This document shows, one piece after another, positions 45,095-54,548 of a stretch of 64,000 nucleotides of DNA. The stretch spans positions 186,001-250,000 of the forward strand of contig WJYK01000006.1 of the NCBI GenBank assembly GCA_009668225.1, read 5' to 3'. A model generated the notes under the pieces. That model was not told where the DNA came from. It saw only the letters and a list, made by a program, of their open reading frames with translations, and did no database searches. The stretch comes from Enterobacteriaceae bacterium RIT693. Lineage in GTDB: Bacteria > Pseudomonadota > Gammaproteobacteria > Enterobacterales > Enterobacteriaceae. The number at the start of each line of letters is the position of its first letter. The first letter of the stretch is position 1. The position numbers and the translations under genes were made by a program.

Positions 45095-46300
45095 ATGTCT
45101 GCTTTCACATTGAAAATGGCTATTGCAGAAAACCGCTATTTTACCGGGCAAACCTCATCACTATTCTCCCGGCAACACGCGCAACAGGCGAGACAGTTCC
45201 ATCAAAAAATAGTCGGCTATAAACCTACGCCGCTCTATGCGCTTGATGAGCTGGCCTCGCTATTCGGCGTACACAAAATTTTAGTGAAGGACGAGTCGCA
45301 ACGCTTCGGGCTTAATGCATTCAAAATGCTGGGCGGCGTCTACGCCATCGCTCAGCTATTGTGCGAAAAGTACCATCTGGCCATCGAGGAGCTCTCATTA
45401 GAGGCTTTAAAATCAAGCATTACCGATAAAATGATCTTCACGACAACCACAGACGGCAACCACGGTCGCGGCATCGCCTGGGCGGCTCAACAGCTGGGCC
45501 AACATGCCGTTATCTATATGCCTAAAGGCTCCTCTCAGGAACGCGTCGATGCCATCCTCCGCCTGGGGGCAGAATGTATCGTTACCGAAATGAACTACGA
45601 CGACACGGTACGTTTCACCCTGCAAACCGCAGAGCACAACGGCTGGGAAGTTGTGCAAGACACGGCCTGGGAAGGCTATACCAAAATCCCAACCTGGATC
45701 ATGCAGGGCTACGCCACCCTTGCCGACGAAGCCGTCGAGCAAATGTCTTCGATGTGCCTCACACGCCCAACCCACGTACTCCTGCAGGCAGGCGTAGGCG
45801 CAATGGCCGGTGGCGTACTCGGATATCTTGCCGACGTTTACGGCGCCGACAACCTGCATGCAGTCATCGTTGAACCGGAACGGGCAGATTGCCTCTATCG
45901 TTCTGGTATTAAAGGCGAAATGGTTAATGTTGGCGGAACCATGGAGACCATTATGGCGGGTCTGGCATGCGGCGAACCCAACCCACTTGGCTGGGAAATT
46001 CTGCGTAACTGCGCCAGTCAGTTTGTGTCCTGTGAAGATCGCGTTGCCGCTTTGGGGATGCGCGTATCGGGCAATCCTCTTGGTAAAGATCCTCGAATCA
46101 TTTCAGGAGAATCCGGCGCCGTCGGTCTGGGACTGCTTGCCGCGATACATTTCCATCCTCAACGTGAAGCGCTGATGCAAAAACTCAAGCTGAACTGCGA
46201 TTCAGTGGTGCTGGTCATCAGCACCGAAGGCGATACCGACGTGAAGCATTATCGCGAAGTCGTCTGGGAAGGCAAACACCCAGTCTCTTGTGCAAAGTAA
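45095..46300 (+). CDS. ygeX: Diaminopropionate ammonia-lyase YgeX
   Basis: Fold type II PLP enzyme that converts D- or L-2,3-diaminopropionate to pyruvate and two ammonia. The 401-residue product has the PLP lysine in NAFKMLGG (Lys77, the same number as E. coli), the GNHGRGIAWAAQQLG motif and the glycine loop AGVGAMAGGVLG (about residues 230-241). In gut bacteria 2,3-diaminopropionate has been proposed as an intermediate of uric acid breakdown, so this enzyme would deliver pyruvate. Co-directional, 59 bp after ygeW. Confidence 0.95.
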   Translation: MSAFTLKMAIAENRYFTGQTSSLFSRQHAQQARQFHQKIVGYKPTPLYALDELASLFGVHKILVKDESQRFGLNAFKMLGGVYAIAQLLCEKYHLAIEELSLEALKSSITDKMIFTTTTDGNHGRGIAWAAQQLGQHAVIYMPKGSSQERVDAILRLGAECIVTEMNYDDTVRFTLQTAEHNGWEVVQDTAWEGYTKIPTWIMQGYATLADEAVEQMSSMCLTRPTHVLLQAGVGAMAGGVLGYLADVYGADNLHAVIVEPERADCLYRSGIKGEMVNVGGTMETIMAGLACGEPNPLGWEILRNCASQFVSCEDRVAALGMRVSGNPLGKDPRIISGESGAVGLGLLAAIHFHPQREALMQKLKLNCDSVVLVISTEGDTDVKHYREVVWEGKHPVSCAK

Positions 46301-46366
46301 ACAGGACGACAAATTTCACTCTCTTCCCCGCCGCGCGGGAAATATCAAGGACCGGAGAAATAATCC

Positions 46367-47578
46367 ATGGCTAAGCAAATTCCCTTCAAATTAATTGTTG
46401 AAAAAGCAAACTATTACCAGAAGGACATGACCCGCTTCCTGCGGGATATGATCGCCATTCCCAGCGAAAGCTGTGATGAAAAACGTGTTGTGTATCGTAT
46501 TAAAGAGGAGATGGAAAAAGTCGGCTTCGATAAGGTCGAAATCGACCCTATGGGTAACGTTCTCGGCTACATTGGCCACGGCCCTCGTCTGGTCGCGATG
46601 GACGCGCATATTGATACCGTAGGCATCGGCAACATCAAGAACTGGACCTTCGATCCGTACCAGGGAATGGAAACTGACGAGCTGATCGGCGGACGGGGAA
46701 CGTCTGACCAGGAAGGGGGGATGGCCTCGATGGTTTATGCTGGCAAAATTATCAAAGACCTTGGCCTGGAGGATGAATACACCCTGCTGGTCACCGGCAC
46801 CGTACAGGAGGAAGATTGTGACGGCCTGTGCTGGCAATACATTATTGAACAGTCCGGTATTCGCCCTGAATTCGTGGTCAGTACAGAGCCAACGGATTGC
46901 CAAATCTATCGTGGCCATCGAGGTCGTATGGAAATCCGAGTGGAAGTGCAGGGCGTTAGCTGCCATGGTTCCGCTCCGGAGCGAGGGGACAACGCTATCT
47001 TCAAAATGGGCCCGATCCTCAACGAACTGGAACAACTTTCCCATCATCTTGGAAATGATGAATTTCTCGGCAAGGGAACGCTAACCGTCTCCGAAATCTT
47101 CTTCACCTCACCCAGCCGCTGTGCCGTAGCGGATAGCTGCGCCGTTTCCATCGATCGCCGCCTCACCTGGGGTGAAACCTGGGAAGGTGCGCTGGAAGAG
47201 ATTAACGCTCTGCCTGCGGTCAAAAATGCCGGTGCGGTAGTCTCTATGTACCACTACGACCGCCCTTCCTGGACCGGTCTGGCCTACCCAACTGAATGTT
47301 ACTTTCCTACCTGGAAAGTTGAAGAGGATCACTTCACCGTCCGCGCCCTGAGTACCGCGTATGAGGGGCTATTTGGTAAAGCACCGGTGGTGGATAAATG
47401 GACGTTCTCAACGAATGGTGTCTCCATTATGGGCCGCCATGGAATTCCAGTTATCGGCTTCGGACCGGGTAAAGAGCCTGAAGCGCATGCGCCAAATGAG
47501 AAGACCTGGAAATCCCATCTGGTGACCTGTGCAGCCCTGTATGCAGCTATCCCACTGAGCTGGCTGGCTACAGAATAA
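46367..47578 (+). CDS. ygeY: M20-family metallohydrolase YgeY
   Basis: Zinc-dependent amidohydrolase of the ArgE/DapE group. The 403-residue product shows the metal motif [10 protein letters not shown] (about residues 75-84), [13 protein letters not shown] (bridging Asp, about residues 104-116), the catalytic Glu pair in VQEEDCDG (about residues 146-153) and STEPTD (about residues 170-175). It probably deacylates or opens a ureido/amide intermediate between the hydantoinase and YgeX; the exact reaction is not established. The dimerisation domain is present, so the gene looks intact. Confidence 0.93.
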   Translation: MAKQIPFKLIVEKANYYQKDMTRFLRDMIAIPSESCDEKRVVYRIKEEMEKVGFDKVEIDPMGNVLGYIGHGPRLVAMDAHIDTVGIGNIKNWTFDPYQGMETDELIGGRGTSDQEGGMASMVYAGKIIKDLGLEDEYTLLVTGTVQEEDCDGLCWQYIIEQSGIRPEFVVSTEPTDCQIYRGHRGRMEIRVEVQGVSCHGSAPERGDNAIFKMGPILNELEQLSHHLGNDEFLGKGTLTVSEIFFTSPSRCAVADSCAVSIDRRLTWGETWEGALEEINALPAVKNAGAVVSMYHYDRPSWTGLAYPTECYFPTWKVEEDHFTVRALSTAYEGLFGKAPVVDKWTFSTNGVSIMGRHGIPVIGFGPGKEPEAHAPNEKTWKSHLVTCAALYAAIPLSWLATE

Positions 47579-47627
47579 TCGTTAGCGATCGCCCTGCCGC
47601 GGTCTGCGGCGGGGTCTGGGGTTATCT

Positions 47628-49028
47628 ATGCGCGTACTGATTAAAAACGGCCTCATCGTCAATGCTGACGGACAGGCGAAGCAGGACCTTCTTATTGAAG
47701 ACGGGCTGGTTAAGTGCCTGGCCGACACCCTCGAAGTCGAGCCCCCCTGCGAGACTATTGACGCCAGCGGCTGCTACGTAATGCCCGGCGGCGTCGACGT
47801 TCACACGCATTTCAATATTGATACCGGCATCGCCCGCAGCTGCGACGATTTTTTCACTGGCACCCGTGCCGCAGCCTGCGGAGGAACCACGACGATTGTT
47901 GACCATATGGGATTTGGCCCACCGGGCTGCAGTCTGCACCATCAATTAGCGGTATATCATGACTATGCCGCCTATAAGGCAGTGATAGACTACAGCTTTC
48001 ATGGCGTGATTCAGCACGTTAATCACGCCGTTCTCGATGACATCCCGCGAATGGTTGAAGCCGGGATCAGCAGCTTCAAGCTTTACCTGACTTACCAGTA
48101 CAAGCTTAACGATGATGAATTACTGAGAGTCATGCGCCACCTCCACAGCGCCGGGGCGCTCACGACGGTGCATCCGGAAAATGACGCGGCAATTGCCCAA
48201 AAGCGGGCCGGGTTTATTAGCGCCGGGAAAACAGCCCCTCGATACCATGCCTTAAGTCGTCCGCTGGAGTGCGAGGCAGAAGCCATCGCACGCACGATCA
48301 ATCTGGCCCAGTTGGCCGGTAACGCGCCGCTGTATATTGTGCATCTCTCAAATGGCCTGGGACTGGATTATTTGCGCATTGCGCGGGCCAGACGCCAGCC
48401 AGTGTGGGTTGAAACCTGCCCGCAATATCTGTTGCTCGACGATCGCTGCTACGAACGTGAGGATGCCCTGAAGTTCATACTCAGCCCGCCACTACGAAAC
48501 ACCAGCAACAACGATGATTTGTGGTGCGGTGTGGTTGACGGATCAATTGACACCATCGCTACCGATCATTGTGCTTTCTCGATGACTCAGCGCCAACAGC
48601 TCTCCGGCGGTGATTTCAGCCGCTGCCCAAACGGTCTGCCCGGCGTTGAAAACCGCCTACTTCTGCTGTTCTCCCACGGTGTGATGACAGGGCGCATTTC
48701 TACGCAACGCTTCGTGGCGCTGACCAGCGCTAACCCTGCAAAACTGTTTGGCCTTTGGCCGCAAAAAGGGCTGCTGGCACCCGGATCCGATGCCGACATC
48801 GTGATTATCGATCCTAAGCGTACAACAACCATTCACCACGCGGCGCTTCACGACAATGCCGACTATTCACCCTGGGAAGGATTTATTTGTCAGGGAGCCC
48901 TACGTCAGACGTTCGCGCGCGGCCGGTTGATTTTTGATAACGGCACCTTTACCGGAAGCGCGGGACAAGGGCGTTTCCTGCGCCGAAATCCTTTTAACGC
49001 TGCTCACGCCAGCGGAACAGAATCTTAA
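47628..49028 (+). CDS. hyuA: Dihydropyrimidinase / D-hydantoinase HyuA
   Basis: Binuclear zinc amidohydrolase that opens hydantoin-like rings. The 466-residue product has metal ligands DVHTHFN (about residues 59-65), the carboxylated lysine in SSFKLYLTYQYK (Lys151), HPENDA and YIVHLSNG for further His ligands, and TDHCAFS (about residues 314-320). Close to E. coli HyuA (phenylhydantoinase). In the pathway it would hydrolyse a cyclic ureide from partial purine breakdown. It lies between ygeY and yqeA in one operon. Confidence 0.95.
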   Translation: MRVLIKNGLIVNADGQAKQDLLIEDGLVKCLADTLEVEPPCETIDASGCYVMPGGVDVHTHFNIDTGIARSCDDFFTGTRAAACGGTTTIVDHMGFGPPGCSLHHQLAVYHDYAAYKAVIDYSFHGVIQHVNHAVLDDIPRMVEAGISSFKLYLTYQYKLNDDELLRVMRHLHSAGALTTVHPENDAAIAQKRAGFISAGKTAPRYHALSRPLECEAEAIARTINLAQLAGNAPLYIVHLSNGLGLDYLRIARARRQPVWVETCPQYLLLDDRCYEREDALKFILSPPLRNTSNNDDLWCGVVDGSIDTIATDHCAFSMTQRQQLSGGDFSRCPNGLPGVENRLLLLFSHGVMTGRISTQRFVALTSANPAKLFGLWPQKGLLAPGSDADIVIIDPKRTTTIHHAALHDNADYSPWEGFICQGALRQTFARGRLIFDNGTFTGSAGQGRFLRRNPFNAAHASGTES

Positions 49029-49040
49029 ACAGAGGTATCT

Positions 49041-49973
49041 ATGTCTAAAAAAATTGTTCTTGCCCTCGGGGGGAATGCGCTCGGTGAAGATCTTGCCGGG
49101 CAAATGCAGGCCGTAAAACAGACCTCAGAAGCCATCGTCGATTTAATCGCTCAGGGTCATCAGGTCGTCGTCACTCACGGCAACGGTCCACAGGTGGGTA
49201 TGATCAACCTTGCGTTTGAAGCAGCCGCCAGAACCGAAGCGCATACTCCGATGCTCCCAATGTCAGTATGCGTAGCGCTCAGCCAGGGCTATATTGGCTA
49301 CGATTTACAAAATGCTCTGCGCGAAGCATTACTCTCACGAAATCTGGACATTCCGGTAGCAACGCTGATTACACAGGTGGAAGTGAATGCTAACGATGAA
49401 GCGTTCCTCACCCCCACCAAGCCGATAGGATCATTTTTCAGCCGGGAAGACGCCGAGAAGCTGACACGTCAGGGCTATATCATGAAGGAAGATGCCGGAC
49501 GCGGCTATCGACGGGTTGTTGCTTCGCCTAAACCCGTCGACATCATTGAAAAAGAAACGGTAAAAACCATGATGAATGCCTGCCACGTGGTGATAACCGT
49601 TGGCGGCGGCGGCATTCCAGTGATCCGCGAAGGCGACCACCTGCGTGGGGCTAGCGCGGTCATTGATAAGGACTGGGCTAGCGCAAAGCTGGCAGAGATG
49701 ATCGACGCAGATATGCTGATTATTCTTACCGCAGTAGAAAAGGTCGCCATTAATTTCGGCAAACCCGACGAACAGTGGCTGGACATGCTCTCATTACGTG
49801 ATGCTGAACGCTTTATCGCAGAAGGACATTTTGCCAAAGGCTCTATGCTGCCAAAAGTAGAAGCCGCAGCCTCGTTTGCCCGTTCACGTCCTGGCCGTCA
49901 GGCGCTAATTACTGTGTTAAATAAGGCCAGAGAAGGGATAGAAGGAAAAACAGGAACCCTTATCACTCAATAA
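49041..49973 (+). CDS. yqeA: Carbamate kinase YqeA
   Basis: Carbamate kinase family enzyme that makes ATP from carbamoyl phosphate and ADP, releasing carbamate (then CO2 and NH3). The 310-residue product has LALGGNALGED (about residues 7-17), THGNGPQVGMINL (about residues 49-61), and VITVGGGGIPVI with the phosphate loop. Here it is the substrate-level phosphorylation step of the island. Last gene of the ygeW operon. Confidence 0.95.
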   Translation: MSKKIVLALGGNALGEDLAGQMQAVKQTSEAIVDLIAQGHQVVVTHGNGPQVGMINLAFEAAARTEAHTPMLPMSVCVALSQGYIGYDLQNALREALLSRNLDIPVATLITQVEVNANDEAFLTPTKPIGSFFSREDAEKLTRQGYIMKEDAGRGYRRVVASPKPVDIIEKETVKTMMNACHVVITVGGGGIPVIREGDHLRGASAVIDKDWASAKLAEMIDADMLIILTAVEKVAINFGKPDEQWLDMLSLRDAERFIAEGHFAKGSMLPKVEAAASFARSRPGRQALITVLNKAREGIEGKTGTLITQ

Positions 49974-50062
49974 GCCGAGTCATCCACGCCACTCTCACAA
50001 TAAGGGAACAGTGGCCAGGCCGTTTGCCGGGCGTACCCCAAACCGCCCGGTACCGAACGCTG

Positions 50063-50914
50063 TTACGCACCACTCATCTCTTCCTTACCGCTCTTCTCTT
50101 CTTGCCATCGCAGGTCTTGCTCCTGCGCCAGCATCAATCCTCCGGGAGCCTTATTCTTAACCTGAAGGAGCTCGGCCAATACGCTGACAGCTATCTCATT
50201 TGGCGTCTCAGCACCAATGTTATATCCCACCGGCGCGCGCAGACGGGATATCTCGGATTCCGAAACACCGCTCTCGCGCATCTGGCGTAAAAATGTCTGT
50301 ACCTTGCGGCGGCTGGCAAGCAACCCTAACCACGCGACGGGCTGCGAGATCAACAGGTCCAGCGCCTCTCTGTCCTGATTATTCGTCGCTATCAGCACGA
50401 AGTCATCCTGACGCAGGGCAATATTATCAACGACGGCAGAAAACGTTGGCGCATGCATCAAGTGTACTGCCGGCGGGAAATAATCAGATTCGAGGCTTTC
50501 GAGATAAATATCGCCGACAATCACCTCAAAGTTCAGCAGCATAGCGCCGTGAGCGATGGCGCGATTAACATGACCGGCCCCCATTAATACAAGCCGAGGA
50601 CGTAGGCCATGTACGCTTATATAAACGGACATTGCGCCTCCGCAGTCTGAACCAACCGCATCACTGCCGCCTCGTGCCATTCGCCCATGAAATACTCTCG
50701 ATGTTTTTTCATGGAGCGCCTCAAGCGCCTCAGCAATCACTTTACGTTCAACCATACCTCCGCCGATGGTGCCAACAATAGAACCATCATCACGAATTAA
50801 CATTTGCGCTGAATGCCTGGGCGTTGATCCCCTGCTGTCGATTATCTGCGCCAGCGCAAAAGGACGGTTCTGATTTTCCAGCTTTGCCGCTTCGGTAAAA
50901 ATATTCATAGCCAC
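50063..50914 (-). CDS. XdhC/CoxI-family molybdenum cofactor chaperone (YqeB-like)
   Basis: Proteins of this family bind molybdopterin, protect its sulfurated form and insert it in xanthine-dehydrogenase-type enzymes. The 283-residue product has the XdhC N-terminal domain (IIDSRGSTPRHSAQMLIRDD, GTIGGGMVERKVIAEAL) and the C-terminal Rossmann-like domain (RLVLMGAGHVNRAIAHGAML, IGAETPNEIAVSVLAELL). E. coli YqeB is roughly twice this length, so the architecture differs. It would serve the molybdenum hydroxylase encoded at the right edge. Convergent with yqeA. Confidence 0.88.
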   Translation of the reverse strand: MAMNIFTEAAKLENQNRPFALAQIIDSRGSTPRHSAQMLIRDDGSIVGTIGGGMVERKVIAEALEALHEKTSRVFHGRMARGGSDAVGSDCGGAMSVYISVHGLRPRLVLMGAGHVNRAIAHGAMLLNFEVIVGDIYLESLESDYFPPAVHLMHAPTFSAVVDNIALRQDDFVLIATNNQDREALDLLISQPVAWLGLLASRRKVQTFLRQMRESGVSESEISRLRAPVGYNIGAETPNEIAVSVLAELLQVKNKAPGGLMLAQEQDLRWQEEKSGKEEMSGA

Positions 50915-51156
50915 CTCATGGATCTTTCTGAGTTCTAATGCCTTTTCGCCGGAGCCCTTTTAGACAGCGGCATCGCCTTCAGCCCTGTATTTGGCACCAA
51001 CATCACCTGTTCACGTTATGCAAGGTTCATGCAGTGTTTATGTTGATCATTCCAAACCGTGAACTCCGTCATCCTTAACGAAAAATGCAGAGAGATATAA
51101 TACGTTGGCTGGCAGCTGCCGCATCCAGAACCCATTAATCTCTCCAATTTTTAAAC

Positions 51157-51226
51157 TTGATATAAAAATATGCTCCATTGACGCTGGCATAATTATCAAT
51201 GTGATATAAAAATGATATTTTTGATA
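51157..51226. promoter_or_regulatory. Candidate YgeV operator cluster upstream of ygfK
   Basis: Perfect palindrome TATCAATGTGATA (51194-51206), with TTGATA half sites at 51157-51162 and 51221-51226. It lies about 130-160 bp upstream of the sigma-54-like promoter of ygfK. Same motif as upstream of ygeW and uacT. Confidence 0.7.
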
Positions 51227-51354
51227 AAGACAGGCAAAACGTAAAATTGAGTGATTTTAATTCTCACTAACCCTTCGTGATGAATCCACAAACCGCCAAT
51301 GACTTTAGACATACTTCACATATTTATTCTCTGCCCCTCTTTGATTTGAATACC

Positions 51355-51370
51355 TGGTGTGATTGTTGCT
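51355..51370 (+). promoter_or_regulatory. Candidate sigma-54 promoter of ygfK
   Basis: TGGTGTGATTGTTGCT fits TGGCACG-N4-TTGCW with a perfect -12 element (TTGCT) and the invariant GG at -24 with correct spacing; it lies 74 bp before the ygfK start. Confidence 0.65.
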
Positions 51371-51443
51371 CATTTTCACTGTCCGTCGGAATTATCACTA
51401 AACCGGCAATGTCGAGCTAATAAATATGTCTAAGGAGAGGGTT

Positions 51444-54400
51444 ATGGGAGATATTATGCGCCCCATCCCGTTTGAGGGACTTTTAACGCGCATTTTTGAT
51501 GAATATCAAAGTCAACACTCTATTTTTGGTATTCCTGTCCAACAATTCTATTTACCGCAAGCCCAACGCCAGGTAAGCGTATTTGGTGAAAACTGTGCGA
51601 CCCCAATGGGCCCCGCTGCCGGGCCACACACGCAGTTGGCGCAAAACATTATCACGGCCTGGCTTACCGGCGGTCGCTTTATTGAGTTAAAGACCGTCCA
51701 AATCCTTGACCGACTGGAACTTGATAAACCCTGTATTGATGCCGAAGATGAGTGCTTTAATACCGAGTGGTCGACCGAATTCACGCTCCAAAAAGCCTGG
51801 GATGAATACCTGAAAGCCTGGTTTATTCTCCATCTTCTGGAGGAGGTTTTCCCGCTAACGCCGGATAAGAGCGGCAAGTCGTTTATTTTCAATATGAGCG
51901 TCGGCTACAACCTCGATGGCATCAAGCAACCCCCGATGCAGGAATTCATCGACAGTATGCTTAATGCTTCCAGTCATCCTAAATTCCGGCAATATCGTGA
52001 GGTGTTGAACAGCTGGCTTCAAGATGAAGCCTTCCTCGCAAGGCTTCCACAAGCCATTCACCGCTCGCCGTTGGCCACGCTGGCCGATCGGATCCCATCA
52101 CGGCTGGTACAGGGCGTCACCCTCTCCACGATGCACGGCTGCCCACCGGATGAAATCGAATCCATCTGTCGCTATATGCTTGAGGAAAAAAACCTTAATA
52201 CCTTCGTTAAGCTCAACCCGACGCTATTGGGTTATCCACGCGTCCGTGAAATTCTCGATACCTGCGGCTTTGACTATATTGACCTTAGCGAAGAGTCCTT
52301 CGAGCACGACCTCAACATCGATCGGGCGCTGGGCATGCTGAAACGCCTGATGGCGCTGGCAGCTGAACGTAAACTCGGCTTTGGCGTCAAACTGACCAAC
52401 ACGCTTGGTACTATCAATCACAAAGGTGCGCTGACGGGGAATGAAATGTATATGTCCGGCCGCGCGCTGTTCCCACTGTCAATAAATGTCGCGGCGCTGT
52501 TATCACGCGAATTTGGCGGCAAACTGCCGGTCTCTTACTCCGGCGGAGCGAGCCAGCTCAATATCCGTGAGATTTTTGAGACCGGTATTCGTCCTATCAC
52601 TATGGCGACCGACCTGCTCAAGCCCGGGGGCTATCTGCGGCTGAGCGAATGCATGCGCGAGCTGGAAAATAGTGACGGATGGGAAATGGCCCAGATAGAT
52701 GTGACCCGGCTGAACGCTTTGGCGGATAAAGCGGTGAACATGGACTATACCCAGAAGCAATGGAAGCCGGAAGATCGTATTGATGTCGCAGCCCCCCTTC
52801 CAATGACCGACTGCTACGTTGCCCCTTGCGTAACCGCCTGCGCCATAAAACAGGATATCCCGGAATACATACGTCTGCTGGGGGAACATCGCTACGCCGA
52901 CGCGTTGGAGCTTATCTATCAGCGTAATGCCCTGCCGGCTATCACCGGTCATATCTGTGACCACCAGTGCCAATATAACTGCACTCGTCTGGACTACGAC
53001 AGTGCGCTTAATATTCGTGAACTGAAAAAGGTTGCCGTGGAAAAAGGCTGGAAGGAATATCAGCGGCGTTGGCACAAGCCGGCAGACTCAGGCTCCTTGC
53101 ATCCTGTGGCAGTCATAGGCGCAGGCCCTGCAGGACTGGCTGCGGGGTACTTCCTCGCCAGAGCTGGTCACCCGGTTACACTGTTTGAGCGCGAGGCCAA
53201 CGCCGGCGGCGTCGTCCGAAACATTATTCCGCAGTTCCGCATCCCCGGTGAGCTTATCCAACACGATATCGACTTCGTGGTAGATCACGGCGTAAAAATC
53301 ATCTACGGCTGCGATCCGCAGCTAACCGTTGAAAAACTGCAGCAGCAGGGTTTTCACTACGTACTGGTCGGTACCGGCACCGACAAAAATAGCGGCGTGA
53401 AGCTGAAAGGCGATAACCAAAACATTCGCAAATCACTCGAGTTCCTTCGCGAATTTAACCGCGGTGATGTGCTTCAGCCCGGTAAACACGTTGCCGTTAT
53501 TGGGGCTGGCAACACCGCAATGGACTGTGCCCGGGCGGCACGACGAATACCTGGGGTGGAAAACGTGACGGTTATCTATCGCCGATCGCTGCAGGAAATG
53601 CCAGCCTGGCGTGAAGAGTATGAAGAGGCATTACACGCTGGCGTTGAGTTCCAGTGGTTAAGTAACCCGGAGCAGTTCACTGCCGATGGCACGCTAACTA
53701 TTCGCGCCATGAAACTCGGTGAAGCCGATGAAAAAGGACGTCGTCGGCCCGTTGAAACAGGTGAAACCCGCACGATACATGTCGATACGCTGATCGCCGC
53801 CATCGGCGAACAACAGGACAGTGAAGCGCTTACGGCAATGGGTATACCAATGGACGAGCAAGGATGGCCGGAGGTCAACCCGGACGGTGAAACCCGCAAA
53901 GCAGGCGTCTTCCTCATTGGCGACGTTCAGCGCGGCCCCTCTTCAATTGTTTCTGCTATTGGCAACGCTCGTCGCGCGACGGACGTCATTTTGGCCCGAG
54001 AGAACATCGCCACTCACCATGGGAATAAACGCTGGAATAACGTCGATCCAGCGGAAATCTATCGCCGAAAAGGGACAATTGCTATCGCCGTGGCAGATAA
54101 AGACGATCTCGATACCTTCGTGGCCCAGGAAGCCAGCCGCTGTCTGGAATGTAATTACGTTTGCAGCAAATGCGTCGATGTTTGCCCCAACCGCGCCAAC
54201 GTCTCTATTGCGGTTCCCGGCTTCAAGAACCGCTACCAGACGCTACACCTTGACGCCTATTGCAACGAATGTGGCAACTGCGCTCAGTTCTGCCCGTGGC
54301 GCGGCAGGCCCTACAAAGACAAAATTACCGTCTTCAGCCTTGAGCAAGACTTTATCAACAGCAGCAATCCCGGATTTTATGTTGACCTCAATCACGTGCA

Positions 54401-54548
54401 CATTCGGCAGCACAATCAAACCTGGCAGCTCAATATAAACAGCAGCGGTCAGTTCAACCACGTTCCGCCACAGCTGGAGGCAATGTGCCGCATTATCGGG
54501 CATATCCACCAGCATCATCGCTCTTTGCTGGGAGGAGTGGAAGTATGA
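51444..54548 (+). CDS. ygfK: Putative selenate/purine-ring reductase subunit YgfK
   Basis: Large multi-cofactor oxidoreductase. The 1034-residue product has an N-terminal dihydroorotate/dihydropyrimidine dehydrogenase-like part (MRPIPFEGLLTRIFDEY; ATPMGPAAGPHTQLAQNI near residue 50), a middle glutamate synthase small-subunit-like part with Cys motif (CVTACAIKQDIPEYIRLLGE) and FAD motif VIGAGPAGLAAGYFLARAG (about residue 556), an NAD(P) motif VIGAGNTAMDCARAARR (about 687), and C-terminal [4Fe-4S] clusters CLECNYVCSKCVDVCP and CNECGNCAQFC (about 900-950). Named for a link to selenate reduction in E. coli; in purine degradation it is thought to work on the purine ring. The start at 51444 has AAGGAGAG. 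Confidence 0.93.
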   Translation: MGDIMRPIPFEGLLTRIFDEYQSQHSIFGIPVQQFYLPQAQRQVSVFGENCATPMGPAAGPHTQLAQNIITAWLTGGRFIELKTVQILDRLELDKPCIDAEDECFNTEWSTEFTLQKAWDEYLKAWFILHLLEEVFPLTPDKSGKSFIFNMSVGYNLDGIKQPPMQEFIDSMLNASSHPKFRQYREVLNSWLQDEAFLARLPQAIHRSPLATLADRIPSRLVQGVTLSTMHGCPPDEIESICRYMLEEKNLNTFVKLNPTLLGYPRVREILDTCGFDYIDLSEESFEHDLNIDRALGMLKRLMALAAERKLGFGVKLTNTLGTINHKGALTGNEMYMSGRALFPLSINVAALLSREFGGKLPVSYSGGASQLNIREIFETGIRPITMATDLLKPGGYLRLSECMRELENSDGWEMAQIDVTRLNALADKAVNMDYTQKQWKPEDRIDVAAPLPMTDCYVAPCVTACAIKQDIPEYIRLLGEHRYADALELIYQRNALPAITGHICDHQCQYNCTRLDYDSALNIRELKKVAVEKGWKEYQRRWHKPADSGSLHPVAVIGAGPAGLAAGYFLARAGHPVTLFEREANAGGVVRNIIPQFRIPGELIQHDIDFVVDHGVKIIYGCDPQLTVEKLQQQGFHYVLVGTGTDKNSGVKLKGDNQNIRKSLEFLREFNRGDVLQPGKHVAVIGAGNTAMDCARAARRIPGVENVTVIYRRSLQEMPAWREEYEEALHAGVEFQWLSNPEQFTADGTLTIRAMKLGEADEKGRRRPVETGETRTIHVDTLIAAIGEQQDSEALTAMGIPMDEQGWPEVNPDGETRKAGVFLIGDVQRGPSSIVSAIGNARRATDVILARENIATHHGNKRWNNVDPAEIYRRKGTIAIAVADKDDLDTFVAQEASRCLECNYVCSKCVDVCPNRANVSIAVPGFKNRYQTLHLDAYCNECGNCAQFCPWRGRPYKDKITVFSLEQDFINSSNPGFYVDLNHVHIRQHNQTWQLNINSSGQFNHVPPQLEAMCRIIGHIHQHHRSLLGGVEV

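Larger units (their letters stand above)
50915..51443. other. Divergent intergenic region upstream of ygfK
   Basis: About 530 bp, AT-rich. It carries an operator-like palindrome with flanking half sites and a sigma-54-like promoter, listed separately. No additional ORF with support was seen. Confidence 0.7.
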
